Shown: positions 34,424 through 43,988, counted from the first letter of the stretch. The stretch is DNA of 64,000 nt from UBA2336 sp031395485 (GCA_031395485.1 JANNUS010000006.1:372001-436000), one strand, 5' to 3'. Notes: generated by a model from the letters alone, not told the origin. A program made the numbers and translations.

Positions 34424-35038
34424 ATGAATTTAGTTTTTGATAGGATTGCGGATGGACTTGCTGATCATGGTTATGCCGTGGTGGATCAATTTTTGAGCCA
34501 AACGGAAGTAAATGCAATTTTGCAGACCGAGGAATTTCAACCTGAGGGGACCTTCTTTAAAAAAGCAGGTATTGGCAATGCTGTCTCACTGCAAATTCAA
34601 GAGGCTGTTCGAGGTGATTACATTCATTGGGTCGACAAAAAGAATTCATCAAATCCAGTTCAGGTATATCTGAATCGACTGGAGGAGTTGATTCAATTTT
34701 TAAACCGATCGCTTTTTTTGAGCTTGAAAGATATTGAGGTACACATGACCATCTACCCGACCGGGTCATTTTATAAGCGTCATCTGGATCAGTTTAAACA
34801 AGATGATCATCGTAAGCTTTCAGTAATTTTTTATTTAAATATTGACTGGAAAGAAGAGCATGGTGGACAACTGCGTATGTATTTGCCCGATCAGTCGCTC
34901 GATGTCTTACCCTTTGCCGGCCGATTGGTTATTTTTCGAAGTGATCAGATTGAACACGAGGTGCTGCCAGCAACCCGCCCTCGCTTAAGCATTACGGGAT
35001 GGATGTTGGATCAACTCATCGGATTGAGTCATTTATAA
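34424..35038 (+). CDS. 2-oxoglutarate/Fe(II)-dependent oxygenase
   Basis: The 204-residue product is of the prolyl-4-hydroxylase type. The iron ligands are His and Asp in YKRHLDQFKQDD and a distal His in QIEHEVLPATRPRLSITGW, whose Arg binds 2-oxoglutarate. GGQLRMYLPDQS lies between. Protein hydroxylation (for example of EF-Tu or ribosomal protein in related enzymes) is possible. The start follows a -7 box. Confidence 0.85.
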   Translation: MNLVFDRIADGLADHGYAVVDQFLSQTEVNAILQTEEFQPEGTFFKKAGIGNAVSLQIQEAVRGDYIHWVDKKNSSNPVQVYLNRLEELIQFLNRSLFLSLKDIEVHMTIYPTGSFYKRHLDQFKQDDHRKLSVIFYLNIDWKEEHGGQLRMYLPDQSLDVLPFAGRLVIFRSDQIEHEVLPATRPRLSITGWMLDQLIGLSHL

Positions 35039-36691
35039 TCATTTGAAAAGAGGAGGGTACGCTTCTTCCCAATCGGAAGTTTCCTGATATGCCCGGCCGA
35101 GTGATATTAATCCTGCCTCTCCAAATAATTTACCTAAGAACGAAATACTTGTTGGGCTTCCCTGTTTATTAAATCCATTCGGCATCACTAAACAGGGATG
35201 TCCGGTGAGATTGGTTATCATCAATTGATCTCCTCCAAAGCTCGGTGTTACAATTACATCATAGTCTTTTGTGAGCGCATAATATTTTTCAATGAGTTGT
35301 TGGCGAATACGATTTGCATTGATGTATTCAACTGCCGGAATAAAGCGCGATGATCGAAACTCATTCGGCCAGGCTTGTTTGCGCTGTACCGTTAATAAAC
35401 TATCACGATTCGAGCGCGTTAGCTCATCGAAGGCAGCTGCGGCCTCTGAAGAAAGAATAATTGATAATGCATTTATTGGAAGGTCACTGGGTAATGTAAT
35501 TGGCTCCAGTGTGATTCCTAGCGAACGAATTGTATTCAATGCAATAGAGTCATTTGCTCGGCCACCATACTTCGATTCAAAGAGTGATTTCAAATACCCA
35601 ACTTTTAATTTTTTGATATCAACTTTACTATCGTAGTTAAACGCAGCATCTATAACGGTTTTATCATATCCGTCACTGCCTCTTATTGCATCGAAAACAA
35701 TTGCACAGTCTATTACTGATCGACAAATTGGTCCAATTTTATCCATGCTCCAGCTCAACGCCATTGCACCGTGTCGGCTAACGCGTCCAAAAGTTGGTCG
35801 CAAGCCTGTTACTCCACAACGTGTAGACGGAGATACGATAGATCCCAATGTTTCCGTTCCAATTGCAAAAGCAACAAGTCCTGCTCCTGTTGCTGAAGCT
35901 GATCCCGCAGAGGAGCCACTTGACCCTTGTTTCAGATTCCAAGGATTTTTGGTTACTCCACCATACCAAATATCGCCCCATGCTAGTGCGCCCATTGTCA
36001 ACTTTGCTATCAACACAGCCCCTGCATCATTTAATTTTTTGACTACAGTAGCGGTGGCATTAATCGATTGATCTTTGTAGGGCGTTGCGCCCCATGTAGT
36101 TTTTGTTCCCTCCACGGCAAGCAAATCCTTAACCCCATAGGGTATACCATGCAATGGACCGCGATATTTTCCATTGGCAATTTCTTCATCGGCCTTTTTT
36201 GCTTGTTGTAAAGCAGTCGCCTCCAATAGCGTGATTACACATTGTAAGGTATCACCATGCATTTTCAGGCGATTCAAATAAATCTTTGTTAGCTCAGTCG
36301 AACTTATTTTTTTATTCTTGATCAGGAGGGATAACTTATAAACAGGATAAAATGCAAGATCTTCGTGATTGGCCGGGAGGGAAACGTTTTTTGGTAAGTT
36401 CCAGTTAATAGGAAGTTGTTTTTCGATTAGCTGAAATCCGTATGGCAGTGGGTTAAAAATAAGTGCAGGAGAAACATTATTATTAAGGATATAAGCATGT
36501 ATAGCCCTAAATGATTCCTGGAATTCCTTCAGGTTATCCAGTAAAGAATCACGCTCAGTATCGGTAAGCTGAATGTCAAAATAGGGTTCAATGGATTTTG
36601 TGGGGTAGTTAGTCTGTGCATTGGCGGCCGCACTCATTAAAAATAGAATGAATAAAACCATGTAAATTGTGTGATGTTTATTAGGGGCCAT
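35039..36691 (-). CDS. Exported amidase (amidase signature family)
   Basis: The 550-residue product starts MAPNKHHTIYMVLFILFLMS and has a signal peptide ending ANAQ. The Ser-cisSer-Lys triad is visible: Lys in GIPYGVKDLLAVEG, cis-Ser and Ser in KQGSSGSSAGSASATGAG, with TETLGSIVSPSTRCGVTGLR. A leading segment (~30-130) is specific to Bacteroidota members. An upstream in-frame ATG (36763) is rejected since it precedes the signal sequence. Substrate unknown. Confidence 0.9.
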   Translation of the reverse strand: MAPNKHHTIYMVLFILFLMSAAANAQTNYPTKSIEPYFDIQLTDTERDSLLDNLKEFQESFRAIHAYILNNNVSPALIFNPLPYGFQLIEKQLPINWNLPKNVSLPANHEDLAFYPVYKLSLLIKNKKISSTELTKIYLNRLKMHGDTLQCVITLLEATALQQAKKADEEIANGKYRGPLHGIPYGVKDLLAVEGTKTTWGATPYKDQSINATATVVKKLNDAGAVLIAKLTMGALAWGDIWYGGVTKNPWNLKQGSSGSSAGSASATGAGLVAFAIGTETLGSIVSPSTRCGVTGLRPTFGRVSRHGAMALSWSMDKIGPICRSVIDCAIVFDAIRGSDGYDKTVIDAAFNYDSKVDIKKLKVGYLKSLFESKYGGRANDSIALNTIRSLGITLEPITLPSDLPINALSIILSSEAAAAFDELTRSNRDSLLTVQRKQAWPNEFRSSRFIPAVEYINANRIRQQLIEKYYALTKDYDVIVTPSFGGDQLMITNLTGHPCLVMPNGFNKQGSPTSISFLGKLFGEAGLISLGRAYQETSDWEEAYPPLFK

Positions 36692-36733
36692 AGGTTTAAT
36701 TTTAGGACTAAGTAATTTACTATAAAGAGCGCA

Positions 36734-37204
36734 ATGAAAGAATATTTTCTTAAACTGTATCAATATAATGCCTGGGCTAATGCGCGTGTACTAAACTGTT
36801 TGCAGCGGCAACATATTGCTGATGAAAAAATCTTATCGCTGATGGGGCATATTGTAGCGGCACAATTTTTATGGTTGCATCGTATTAAAGGATTACCACC
36901 AGCAGATGTAAAACTGTGGGGCAACTACACCCTTGCGCAATTAAGCGCTATGGCTGAAGATGTCGGCAGACAATGGTTGCACTTTGTAGAAAGTCAGGAA
37001 GATTTTAAACGAGAGCTGCGTTATACTAATTATGTAGGAGAGCCGTATACCAATAATGTAGAGATGATTATGATCCATCTGGTTAATCACTCCTCGTATC
37101 ATAGAGGGCAAATTGCTATGCTGCTTAGACAAAATGGGCATGAGCCAATTAACACTGACTTTATTACATATGACCGGGTAATTACCGGACAATGGAAAGA
37201 GTAG
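36734..37204 (+). CDS. DinB-family protein
   Basis: The 156-residue four-helix protein has the metal-binding pattern of DinB/YfiT: first His in LSLMGHIVAAQFLWLHRIKG and the pair in HLVNHSSYHRGQIAML. Members are induced by DNA damage in Bacillus or act as metal-dependent thiol transferases; the role here is unknown. It is divergent from the amidase. Confidence 0.85.
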   Translation: MKEYFLKLYQYNAWANARVLNCLQRQHIADEKILSLMGHIVAAQFLWLHRIKGLPPADVKLWGNYTLAQLSAMAEDVGRQWLHFVESQEDFKRELRYTNYVGEPYTNNVEMIMIHLVNHSSYHRGQIAMLLRQNGHEPINTDFITYDRVITGQWKE

Positions 37205-37217
37205 CGTAAATTGGACC

Positions 37218-37251
37218 ATCATTTCGAGTGAGGAACGAACGAGAAATCCCC
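37218..37251. repeat. 'TCATTTCGAG...GAGAAATCC' intergenic repeat copy
   Basis: CATTTCGAGTGAGGAACGAA followed by CGAGAAATCCCC matches the wording of the common Bacteroidota repeat 'CGTCATTTCGAGCG...GAGAAATCTC'. A second, partly degraded half extends to about 37300. Further copies lie at 38219 and 42926. Confidence 0.6.
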
Positions 37252-37369
37252 AAAGGAGATCAAGAAGCAAGGAAGCTTTTCACGGATTGATTTGGAGCAT
37301 AGCAAAAAAAATTCTCCCCCGGAGTGATATTAGAAATTGGCTGATTACTTAAAAATTAAATCTACGTAT

Positions 37370-38212
37370 ATGAAAATTACTTACTTACTGCTCACATTCA
37401 TGCTGTTGACAACAGTAGTTTTTGCACAAGACGGAATAGCAATTTGCCATACTCCGGCTACCGAAAAATTTGCTTTGTTTGCATCGAATAAAGAATTTAA
37501 TAGTAAGCACCCCAACCCACTTCCGTATGTTCATCAAAGCGAGGTTGGAAAAATGATATCGTTTAAAACTACAGATGGAATAGGGGCTAATGCATATGTA
37601 CTTTTATCAAAAACTAAAACAAATAGTTGGATTTTTGTTTTTCAGGAGTGGTGGGGACTCAACGATCACATTAAGCGTGAAGCCGAAAGTCTGTATACTG
37701 ATCTTGGCAATGTGAATGTGCTCGCGTTAGATATGTATGACGGCAAACTGGCCACTACACGGGAGGATGCCGGAAAATTTATGGGTGAATTTAAACAAAC
37801 CCGTGGAGACCTTATTGTACAGGGAGCTTTAACCTATGCAGGGAATGAGGCTAAAATCGGAACAATAGGTTGGTGCTTTGGAGGAGGGCAATCGTTGCAA
37901 GCGGCATTGATTTCGAGCAAACAAGCTGTGGCTTGTGTTATGTATTATGGAATGCCGGAAGAAAATATGGATCGCTTGAAAACATTGAATTGCGATGTAC
38001 TCAATATCTGGCCCACACAAGATCAATGGATCAACAAGGCAATGATGGATAAGTTTGAAGTAAACATGAAGGCAGCGGGGAAAAACCTTACCATTAAATC
38101 ATACGAGGCTGACCATGGCTTTGCAAATCCGAGCAATCCGAAACACAGCAAAGCGTTTACTGCCGATGCCTACAAAAACACGTTGGATTTTTTTACAGCC
38201 AGATTGAAATAA
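37370..38212 (+). CDS. Exported dienelactone-hydrolase-family protein
   Basis: The 280-residue product starts MKITYLLLTFMLLTTVVFAQ, a signal peptide. The nucleophile elbow is IGWCFGGGQSLQAAL with Cys as nucleophile, as in dienelactone hydrolase; the Asp and His are in WPTQDQWIN and ADHGFANPSNPKH. Between the signal and the hydrolase is a ~40-residue extension. Substrate unknown. Confidence 0.82.
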   Translation: MKITYLLLTFMLLTTVVFAQDGIAICHTPATEKFALFASNKEFNSKHPNPLPYVHQSEVGKMISFKTTDGIGANAYVLLSKTKTNSWIFVFQEWWGLNDHIKREAESLYTDLGNVNVLALDMYDGKLATTREDAGKFMGEFKQTRGDLIVQGALTYAGNEAKIGTIGWCFGGGQSLQAALISSKQAVACVMYYGMPEENMDRLKTLNCDVLNIWPTQDQWINKAMMDKFEVNMKAAGKNLTIKSYEADHGFANPSNPKHSKAFTADAYKNTLDFFTARLK

Positions 38213-38218
38213 GAGGTT

Positions 38219-38301
38219 CGTCATTTCGAAACGCAGAAATTTCCTTGGGTGGCTAATGGTTTTACTAAGCAGAGACTTCTCCGCTGCACTACGAAGTGAC
38301 G
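38219..38301. repeat. Inverted repeat 'CGTCATTTCG...CGAAGTGACG'
   Basis: CGTCATTTCG (38219-38228) and CGAAGTGACG (38292-38301) are inverted with one mismatch, enclosing 63 bp that include AGAAATTTCC and GAGACTTCTCCGC modules. It separates two convergent genes. Confidence 0.7.
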
Positions 38302-38309
38302 GTTAGAAT

Positions 38310-39962
38310 TTATTCCCATACTACCATTCCTTCCATTGAATACCATTTAGGATAGTGTGGCATTTTTAGTTTCTCAACCTCATTGCGTTTCACCTTCATA
38401 GTAGGCGTCATTAACCCATTATTGATGGTCCACTCTTGTTGCATAATTACTACTTTCTTGAGTTGCTCGTAGTGTTCAACGGTTGGGTTTACTTCGGCCA
38501 CAGAGGCGATCAAACTCTTAATAATTTCTTCTTTGGTCTTTGCTTTTCCGAGAGCAGATAAAAGCACCAAAGCAATGGGTTGCGGTATGCCCATACCAAC
38601 CACACAAACCTGTTCGAGGTTAGTGTTTTTCAATAGCTTCATTTCAATGGGCGCGGGTGAAATATATTTTCCCTTGTCAGTTTTAAAAAGATCCTTCACA
38701 CGCCCCGTGATTGTAAGGAAGCCATCCGCAGAGATACTTCCCTGATCACCAGTTCTTAAATATCCATCTGAGGTCATCACCTGTGCGGTCATTTCAGGCT
38801 CTTTGTAATAGCCCATCATTAATGCGACATGTCTTGTTAAAATTTCCTGCTCTTCCGAGAGTTTTACCTCTACTGTTTCCATCGCTGGCCCAACCGTTCC
38901 AAAACGAAGTTCTTTTTGATTGGAGTGAGAAAGTGCGCAGTTTTCGGTCATCCCATAAATTTCTCGTAATCGGATATCTAGTTTGTCGAACCACTGTAGC
39001 AACGAAACCGGTATGGGTGCAGCAGCCGTTCCTTTTAATCCTGCTTTCGATAGACCGAGACTTTTCTTAATTTTTTTCTTAACAATGCTGTTGAGGATTG
39101 GGATCTTTAAAAAGAGATCCAACTTTTTCTGGGGCATCTTTTCAAGAATTTTCTCCTGAAACTTGGCCCAGATACGAGGGACACCAAAAAATAAATCCGG
39201 TTGAACGGAAGCCAAATCACTGCCAAAAGTTTCCAATGATTCAACAAACGAAATAGTAGCCCCGGTATAACAGCCTAACATTTCGGTCAGGTTTCGTTCG
39301 GCAATGTGGCACAGCGGTAAGTATGAAAAAAGACGTGGGTGCTCGGGAAGCGTTTCCCAAGCCCGCAAATATTTAATCAATATATTGGTAGTATGATCAA
39401 ATGCCTTGGAGTTAAACATAACGCCTTTAGGCACACCCGTTGTTCCCGAAGTGTACATAACGGTCAGAAGATCCTCGGCACCGCGTTCAACAATAGTGGT
39501 TAATGGTTTTTGTTTAGCTACCAGATCCTCCCACTGCAGCCCATCCGTAATCCCGTAAAGTGATGAACTTATTTTCTGAACCTTTTCCGGAATCCCCTTC
39601 TTTTGATTTTCATAGTCATCGAGCTTGCCAACAAAAATTACTCTTGATCCGCTGTGTTCAAGAATTTGGCCGATAGAGGCCGCAGAGCTATTGGCATAAA
39701 GTGGAATGGAAATGTGACCAGCCATAAAAATCGCAAGGTCGGCCATAATCCAATGGGCGCAGTTTTTAGAAAGAATGGCAATGTGACTATGTGCCGGCAA
39801 ATTCATAGACTGTAACCCAGCAGCAATTTTCCTAATTTCTTCTCCAGCTTGTTTGTACGTCCACGTTTGCCATTGCCCCGACACAGGCTGACGAAAGAAA
39901 ACGTTAGTTGGAGTTTCGCGCTCCCATTTTAGAAACATTTGAATCGGGTTATTCGCAGGCAT
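38310..39962 (-). CDS. Long-chain acyl-CoA synthetase (AMP-forming)
   Basis: The 550-residue product starts MPANNPIQMFLKWERETPTN. It has the P-loop VMYTSGTTGVPKGVMF, the adenylate motif REIYGMTENCALSH, LRTGDQGSI and ITGRVKDLFKTDKGKYISP with the A10 region. It activates fatty acids to acyl-CoA. The upstream in-frame ATG (40049) gives an unlikely leader. Divergent from polA. Confidence 0.9.
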   Translation of the reverse strand: MPANNPIQMFLKWERETPTNVFFRQPVSGQWQTWTYKQAGEEIRKIAAGLQSMNLPAHSHIAILSKNCAHWIMADLAIFMAGHISIPLYANSSAASIGQILEHSGSRVIFVGKLDDYENQKKGIPEKVQKISSSLYGITDGLQWEDLVAKQKPLTTIVERGAEDLLTVMYTSGTTGVPKGVMFNSKAFDHTTNILIKYLRAWETLPEHPRLFSYLPLCHIAERNLTEMLGCYTGATISFVESLETFGSDLASVQPDLFFGVPRIWAKFQEKILEKMPQKKLDLFLKIPILNSIVKKKIKKSLGLSKAGLKGTAAAPIPVSLLQWFDKLDIRLREIYGMTENCALSHSNQKELRFGTVGPAMETVEVKLSEEQEILTRHVALMMGYYKEPEMTAQVMTSDGYLRTGDQGSISADGFLTITGRVKDLFKTDKGKYISPAPIEMKLLKNTNLEQVCVVGMGIPQPIALVLLSALGKAKTKEEIIKSLIASVAEVNPTVEHYEQLKKVVIMQQEWTINNGLMTPTMKVKRNEVEKLKMPHYPKWYSMEGMVVWE

Positions 39963-40068
39963 GGTAGTAGATTTATGTATACGATTTAGTGAGAAATGAT
40001 TGAAAAGAAAAGGGATAAAACTATTGGATAACATTACCTTGATCGTCATCTTTTTTTACCTTCGCTCC

Positions 40069-42834
40069 ATGTCTGAAATACCTAAAAAACTTTTTCTTCT
40101 AGATGCATATGCGCTAATCTATCGTGCACATTTTGCCTTTGTAAAAACACCACGCATTAATTCAAAGGGTATTAATACCTCAGTTCCGTTTGGATTCACC
40201 AACACTTTGCTGGAGGTACTTCAAAAACAAAAGCCCACGCACATCGGGGTTGCTTTCGATACCTCGGCCCCTACTTTTCGGGATGAGATTTTTGAAGAGT
40301 ACAAAGCCAATCGACAGGAAACCCCCGAGGATATTAGATATGGCGTTCCAAAAGTCAAAGAAATTTTAAGCGGATTCAACATCCCTATTCTTGAATTGGA
40401 TGGTTATGAAGCCGATGACATTATCGGCACACTGGCCAAGCAAGCCGAAAAACAAGGCTTCGAAGTATTTATGATGACTCCCGATAAAGATTTTGGACAA
40501 CTGGTGAGTGAACGAATTCATTTGTACAAGCCAGCGTACATGGGTAATGCGGTTGATATCATGGGGCCGAAGGAGGTATGCGCGAAGTGGGATATCCAAA
40601 ATGTTTTGCAAGTAATAGACATATTAGGATTACAAGGTGATACGTCTGATAATATTCCGGGTATTCCGGGAGTAGGGCCAAAGACGGCAGCTGAGTTATT
40701 GAAACAATATGGCACCGTTGAAAATGTAATAGCAAATGCCAGCGCGTTAAAAGGAAAGTTAAAGGAGCGCGTGGAGCAATTTGGGCAGCAAGCGATTTTA
40801 TCAAAAACCCTGGCTACTATTAAGCTTGATGTGCCCATTAAATTTTATGAGGAAGAATTGAAGTTCTCGGGACCAGATTCGGGGAAGCTCAAACCGATCA
40901 TAGAAGATTTGGAGTTTAAAACGATGTTGCCACGAATATTTAGCAGTAATGCCGCAGCTCCAACATCACCTCCGCCAATTTCAAAAGCATCTCAACTTTC
41001 AATGTTTGGAGGTAGCCAACCTGTAACGGATAAGGAAAGCGATAATCAAATTGATATAGGAAATACTGATCTAAAAAGGTTTTCGGCATCCATTGCCGAT
41101 TATAAACTTATCAATACGCAAGCGTTGCGAAGCGAACTTATCGAAAAGTTAAACGGACAGAAAGAATTTTCGATGGAAGCAATTTTAGATCACGATCAAC
41201 TGTCGGGATTTACATTTTCTGTTTCTGTTGGAGAGGCATGGTTTGTGTCGTTGGATAAAATGGAAGCAGAAAAAGTAGTAGCTGATTTCGCTACGGTTTT
41301 TTTGAATGATAAAATTGGCAAGGTTGGACACAACCTTAAATCAACGTTATTGCTATTACAGAATTTTGGAATCAAAGTTAACGGTGTATTATTCGATACG
41401 ATGGTTGCACATTATTTGATTGAACCTGAAGGCTCGCACGACATGGGCATTTTAGCAAATCAGTATGTTGGGTATCAGTTGTTAACAGATGGTGAGCAAA
41501 GCCAATGGCATCAATTTTGTGAACGAGCCGATCTGGTACTTCAACTTAAGCAGAAATTGGTGAAGGAACTGGAAGGCCGCAGGCACAGCAAATTAATGCA
41601 AGATGTAGAGATGCCGTTGATGAAGGTACTTGCTGCTATGGAGTATGAAGGAGTTAATATTGATGGGAAGGCGCTTGCAAAAATGTCGGATGAATTGCGC
41701 AAAGAAAGTGAGAAGGTGCAAAAGGAAATTTATAGGATAGCGGGCGTTGAATTTAATATCGGCTCACCGAAGCAACTTGGTGAAATACTTTTTGATAAAC
41801 TCAAATTGGCCGACCTGCCGACAGGGCAAGCGGGAAAAACTAAAAAAACAAAGACTGGTCAATATGCTACCGGAGAAGAAGTATTGGTGAAGTTAGCGGG
41901 TGATCACGAGATTGTAAAGAAAATTCTCGACTATCGGGAATATGAGAAACTTCGCTCTACCTATGTGGATGCATTGCCCAAAATGGTGAGCAATCGCGAT
42001 GGAAGGATTCACACGGATTACCGTCAGGCAGTTGCGGCAACGGGAAGGTTGAGCTCAAACAACCCGAATCTGCAAAACATACCAATACGTACCGAGAAGG
42101 GACGGCAAATTCGCAAGGCTTTTGTACCAAGAGGAGGCGACTATCTTTTTATGTCAGCCGATTATTCGCAAATTGAGTTGCGTATAGCAGCTTCGTTCGC
42201 GAATGACGAAGTCATGATTGATGCTTTTAAAAACAAGCGAGACATTCACACCACCACGGCCGCGAAAGTTTTCAAAGTAAATATTGAACAAGTTACACTC
42301 GACATGAGACGAAAGGCCAAAGAGGTAAACTTTGGAATTCTATACGGTAGCACAGCGTTTGGCTTATCGCAGAACCTAAACATTTCCCGAACGGAAGCAG
42401 CAGAAATTATTGAATCCTATTTTAAAGAATTTCCAGCCATTAAACGCTACATGGACAACGCCATCCTGCAAGCAAGAGAAACAGAATTTGTAGAAACTAT
42501 ATTGGGACGAAGAAGGTATTTACGCGATATCAATTCGAGAAACATTACCACACGCGGATTTGCGGAACGAAATGCCATCAATGCGCCCATTCAGGGTAGC
42601 GCTGCCGATATTATTAAAATTGCAATGGTAAATATTCAGCGCTGGCTGGAAAAAGAAAAGCTGAAAACAAAAATGATTATGCAGGTACACGATGAATTGG
42701 TTTTTGACTTACATAAGGATGAAGTAGAGATTGTAAAAGAAAATGTTCGAAAACTAATGCAATATGCAGTGCACCTGGAAGTACCGATGGAAGTAGAAGT
42801 GGGTGTGGGTGCGAATTGGCTTGAGGCACACTAA
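40069..42834 (+). CDS. polA: DNA polymerase I with degenerate proofreading domain
   Basis: The 921-residue product starts MSEIPKKLFLLDAYALIYRA. Residues 1-~290 are the 5'-3' exonuclease (YEADDIIGTL, DKDFGQLV, GDTSDNIPGIPGVGPKTA). Residues ~340-510 are the 3'-5' exonuclease fold, but the metal ligands are gone: S368 for the first Asp, S425 in GHNLKSTLLLL, R486 in QFCERADLVLQL. The polymerase domain keeps motif A SADYSQIELR, motif B RRKAKEVNFGILYGSTAFGL and motif C MQVHDELVFDL. An inserted DLPTGQAG (582-589) derives from a palindrome. Excision repair and Okazaki processing should be intact; proofreading is probably absent. Confidence 0.95.
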   Translation: MSEIPKKLFLLDAYALIYRAHFAFVKTPRINSKGINTSVPFGFTNTLLEVLQKQKPTHIGVAFDTSAPTFRDEIFEEYKANRQETPEDIRYGVPKVKEILSGFNIPILELDGYEADDIIGTLAKQAEKQGFEVFMMTPDKDFGQLVSERIHLYKPAYMGNAVDIMGPKEVCAKWDIQNVLQVIDILGLQGDTSDNIPGIPGVGPKTAAELLKQYGTVENVIANASALKGKLKERVEQFGQQAILSKTLATIKLDVPIKFYEEELKFSGPDSGKLKPIIEDLEFKTMLPRIFSSNAAAPTSPPPISKASQLSMFGGSQPVTDKESDNQIDIGNTDLKRFSASIADYKLINTQALRSELIEKLNGQKEFSMEAILDHDQLSGFTFSVSVGEAWFVSLDKMEAEKVVADFATVFLNDKIGKVGHNLKSTLLLLQNFGIKVNGVLFDTMVAHYLIEPEGSHDMGILANQYVGYQLLTDGEQSQWHQFCERADLVLQLKQKLVKELEGRRHSKLMQDVEMPLMKVLAAMEYEGVNIDGKALAKMSDELRKESEKVQKEIYRIAGVEFNIGSPKQLGEILFDKLKLADLPTGQAGKTKKTKTGQYATGEEVLVKLAGDHEIVKKILDYREYEKLRSTYVDALPKMVSNRDGRIHTDYRQAVAATGRLSSNNPNLQNIPIRTEKGRQIRKAFVPRGGDYLFMSADYSQIELRIAASFANDEVMIDAFKNKRDIHTTTAAKVFKVNIEQVTLDMRRKAKEVNFGILYGSTAFGLSQNLNISRTEAAEIIESYFKEFPAIKRYMDNAILQARETEFVETILGRRRYLRDINSRNITTRGFAERNAINAPIQGSAADIIKIAMVNIQRWLEKEKLKTKMIMQVHDELVFDLHKDEVEIVKENVRKLMQYAVHLEVPMEVEVGVGANWLEAH
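41812..41835. repeat. Palindrome-derived insert in polA (encodes DLPTGQAG)
   Basis: GACCTGCCGACAGGGCAAGC plus GGGA is a variant of the CCTGCC/GGCAGG palindromes seen at 9008 and 12200. It adds eight codons in the thumb region between FDKLKLA and KTKKTKTGQY without changing the frame. Confidence 0.6.
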
Positions 42835-42925
42835 ATTGTCTTGATTTAGATTTTCGGGATTCGTGGATTTATTGGATTTTAATCTTGATCATCCTTTAAT
42901 CCCTTTAATTCGAGTAACCCTCATG

Positions 42926-42974
42926 GAGATTTCTCCGCTCACCCTCCTTCGTCAGGTTCGCTACGAAATGACGT
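42926..42974. repeat. 'GAGATTTCTCCGCTC...CGAAATGACG' repeat copy
   Basis: GAGATTTCTCCGCTCACC and GGTTCGCTACGAAATGACG are the reverse form of the 37218/38219 repeat. It lies in the 200-bp gap 42835-43034, where no gene was found. Confidence 0.65.
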
Positions 42975-43034
42975 TCATACTATTTTAGGACTTGAAACGG
43001 ATACGCATCTTTTGATTTATTAATTTCGAAATAC

Positions 43035-43988
43035 ATGGACATCACAAAACAAATTATAACAGAAGCCCACGAACGCATTAAGCCGTTTGTGCACCGCACC
43101 CCAATATTGACGAGCGAGGCCGTTAATGAAATTGCAGGTTGCAGTATTTTTTTTAAGTGCGAAAACTTTCAAAAAGTAGGAGCCTTCAAAGCACGGGGGG
43201 CTATGAATGCAGCGCTTCAGTTAACGCCAGAGCAACGAGCAAAGGGAATTGCGACTCACTCCTCGGGTAATCACGCGCAAGCAATTGCACGTGCCGCAAA
43301 AATTTTGGAAATACCAGCTTACATTGTTATGCCTTCTTCTGCACCTGAAATAAAAAAGAAGGGTGTACGCGGTTATGGGGGTGAAATTTTTGAATGTGAG
43401 AATAATCTGGCCTCTCGCGAATCTACCCTGTCGGTTGTAATAGCAAAAACAGGAGCGACAGAAATTCACCCCTTTAATAATTATCAGGTTATTACCGGGC
43501 AAGCAACAGCAGCAAAAGAGTTAATCGAAGATGCACCACAGCTTGATTTTATGTTGGCTCCCGTTGGCGGAGGTGGGTTATTAAGTGGCACTCTATTATC
43601 AGTTAAGTATTTCTCACCTTCAACAAAAGTGATTGCAGGTGAGCCGCTGGGGGCAGATGACGCTTATCGTTCTTTACAAAGCGGAAAAATTGAGTTGTCA
43701 CAATCTAATACAATCGCGGACGGGTTATTAACTTCATTGGGTGATAAAACGTTTCCCATCATTCGCGATCATGTTGAAAGAATAATCATCGTTACGGAAG
43801 AAGAAATTATTGCCGCCATGCGATTGATCTGGGAGCGAATGAAAATTATTGTAGAACCTTCCTGTGCTGTTCCATTTGCTGCAGTATTAAAGGAGCCTTC
43901 AACATTTAAGCGAAAGAAAGTTGGAATTATTCTTTCGGGAGGCAATGTAGATTTACAGAGAGTAGGAGAACTGTTTGCTAAAATGTAA
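43035..43988 (+). CDS. PLP-dependent threonine dehydratase / serine racemase-like enzyme
   Basis: The 317-residue product is a fold-type II PLP enzyme. The catalytic Lys is in FQKVGAFKARGAMNAAL, the substrate loop is SSGNHAQAIA, and the phosphate loop is VGGGGLLSG. The C-terminal ACT domain of biosynthetic IlvA is absent, so this is the catabolic (TdcB-like) or racemase type. It deaminates Thr/Ser or racemises Ser; the reaction cannot be settled here. Confidence 0.88.
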   Translation: MDITKQIITEAHERIKPFVHRTPILTSEAVNEIAGCSIFFKCENFQKVGAFKARGAMNAALQLTPEQRAKGIATHSSGNHAQAIARAAKILEIPAYIVMPSSAPEIKKKGVRGYGGEIFECENNLASRESTLSVVIAKTGATEIHPFNNYQVITGQATAAKELIEDAPQLDFMLAPVGGGGLLSGTLLSVKYFSPSTKVIAGEPLGADDAYRSLQSGKIELSQSNTIADGLLTSLGDKTFPIIRDHVERIIIVTEEEIIAAMRLIWERMKIIVEPSCAVPFAAVLKEPSTFKRKKVGIILSGGNVDLQRVGELFAKM

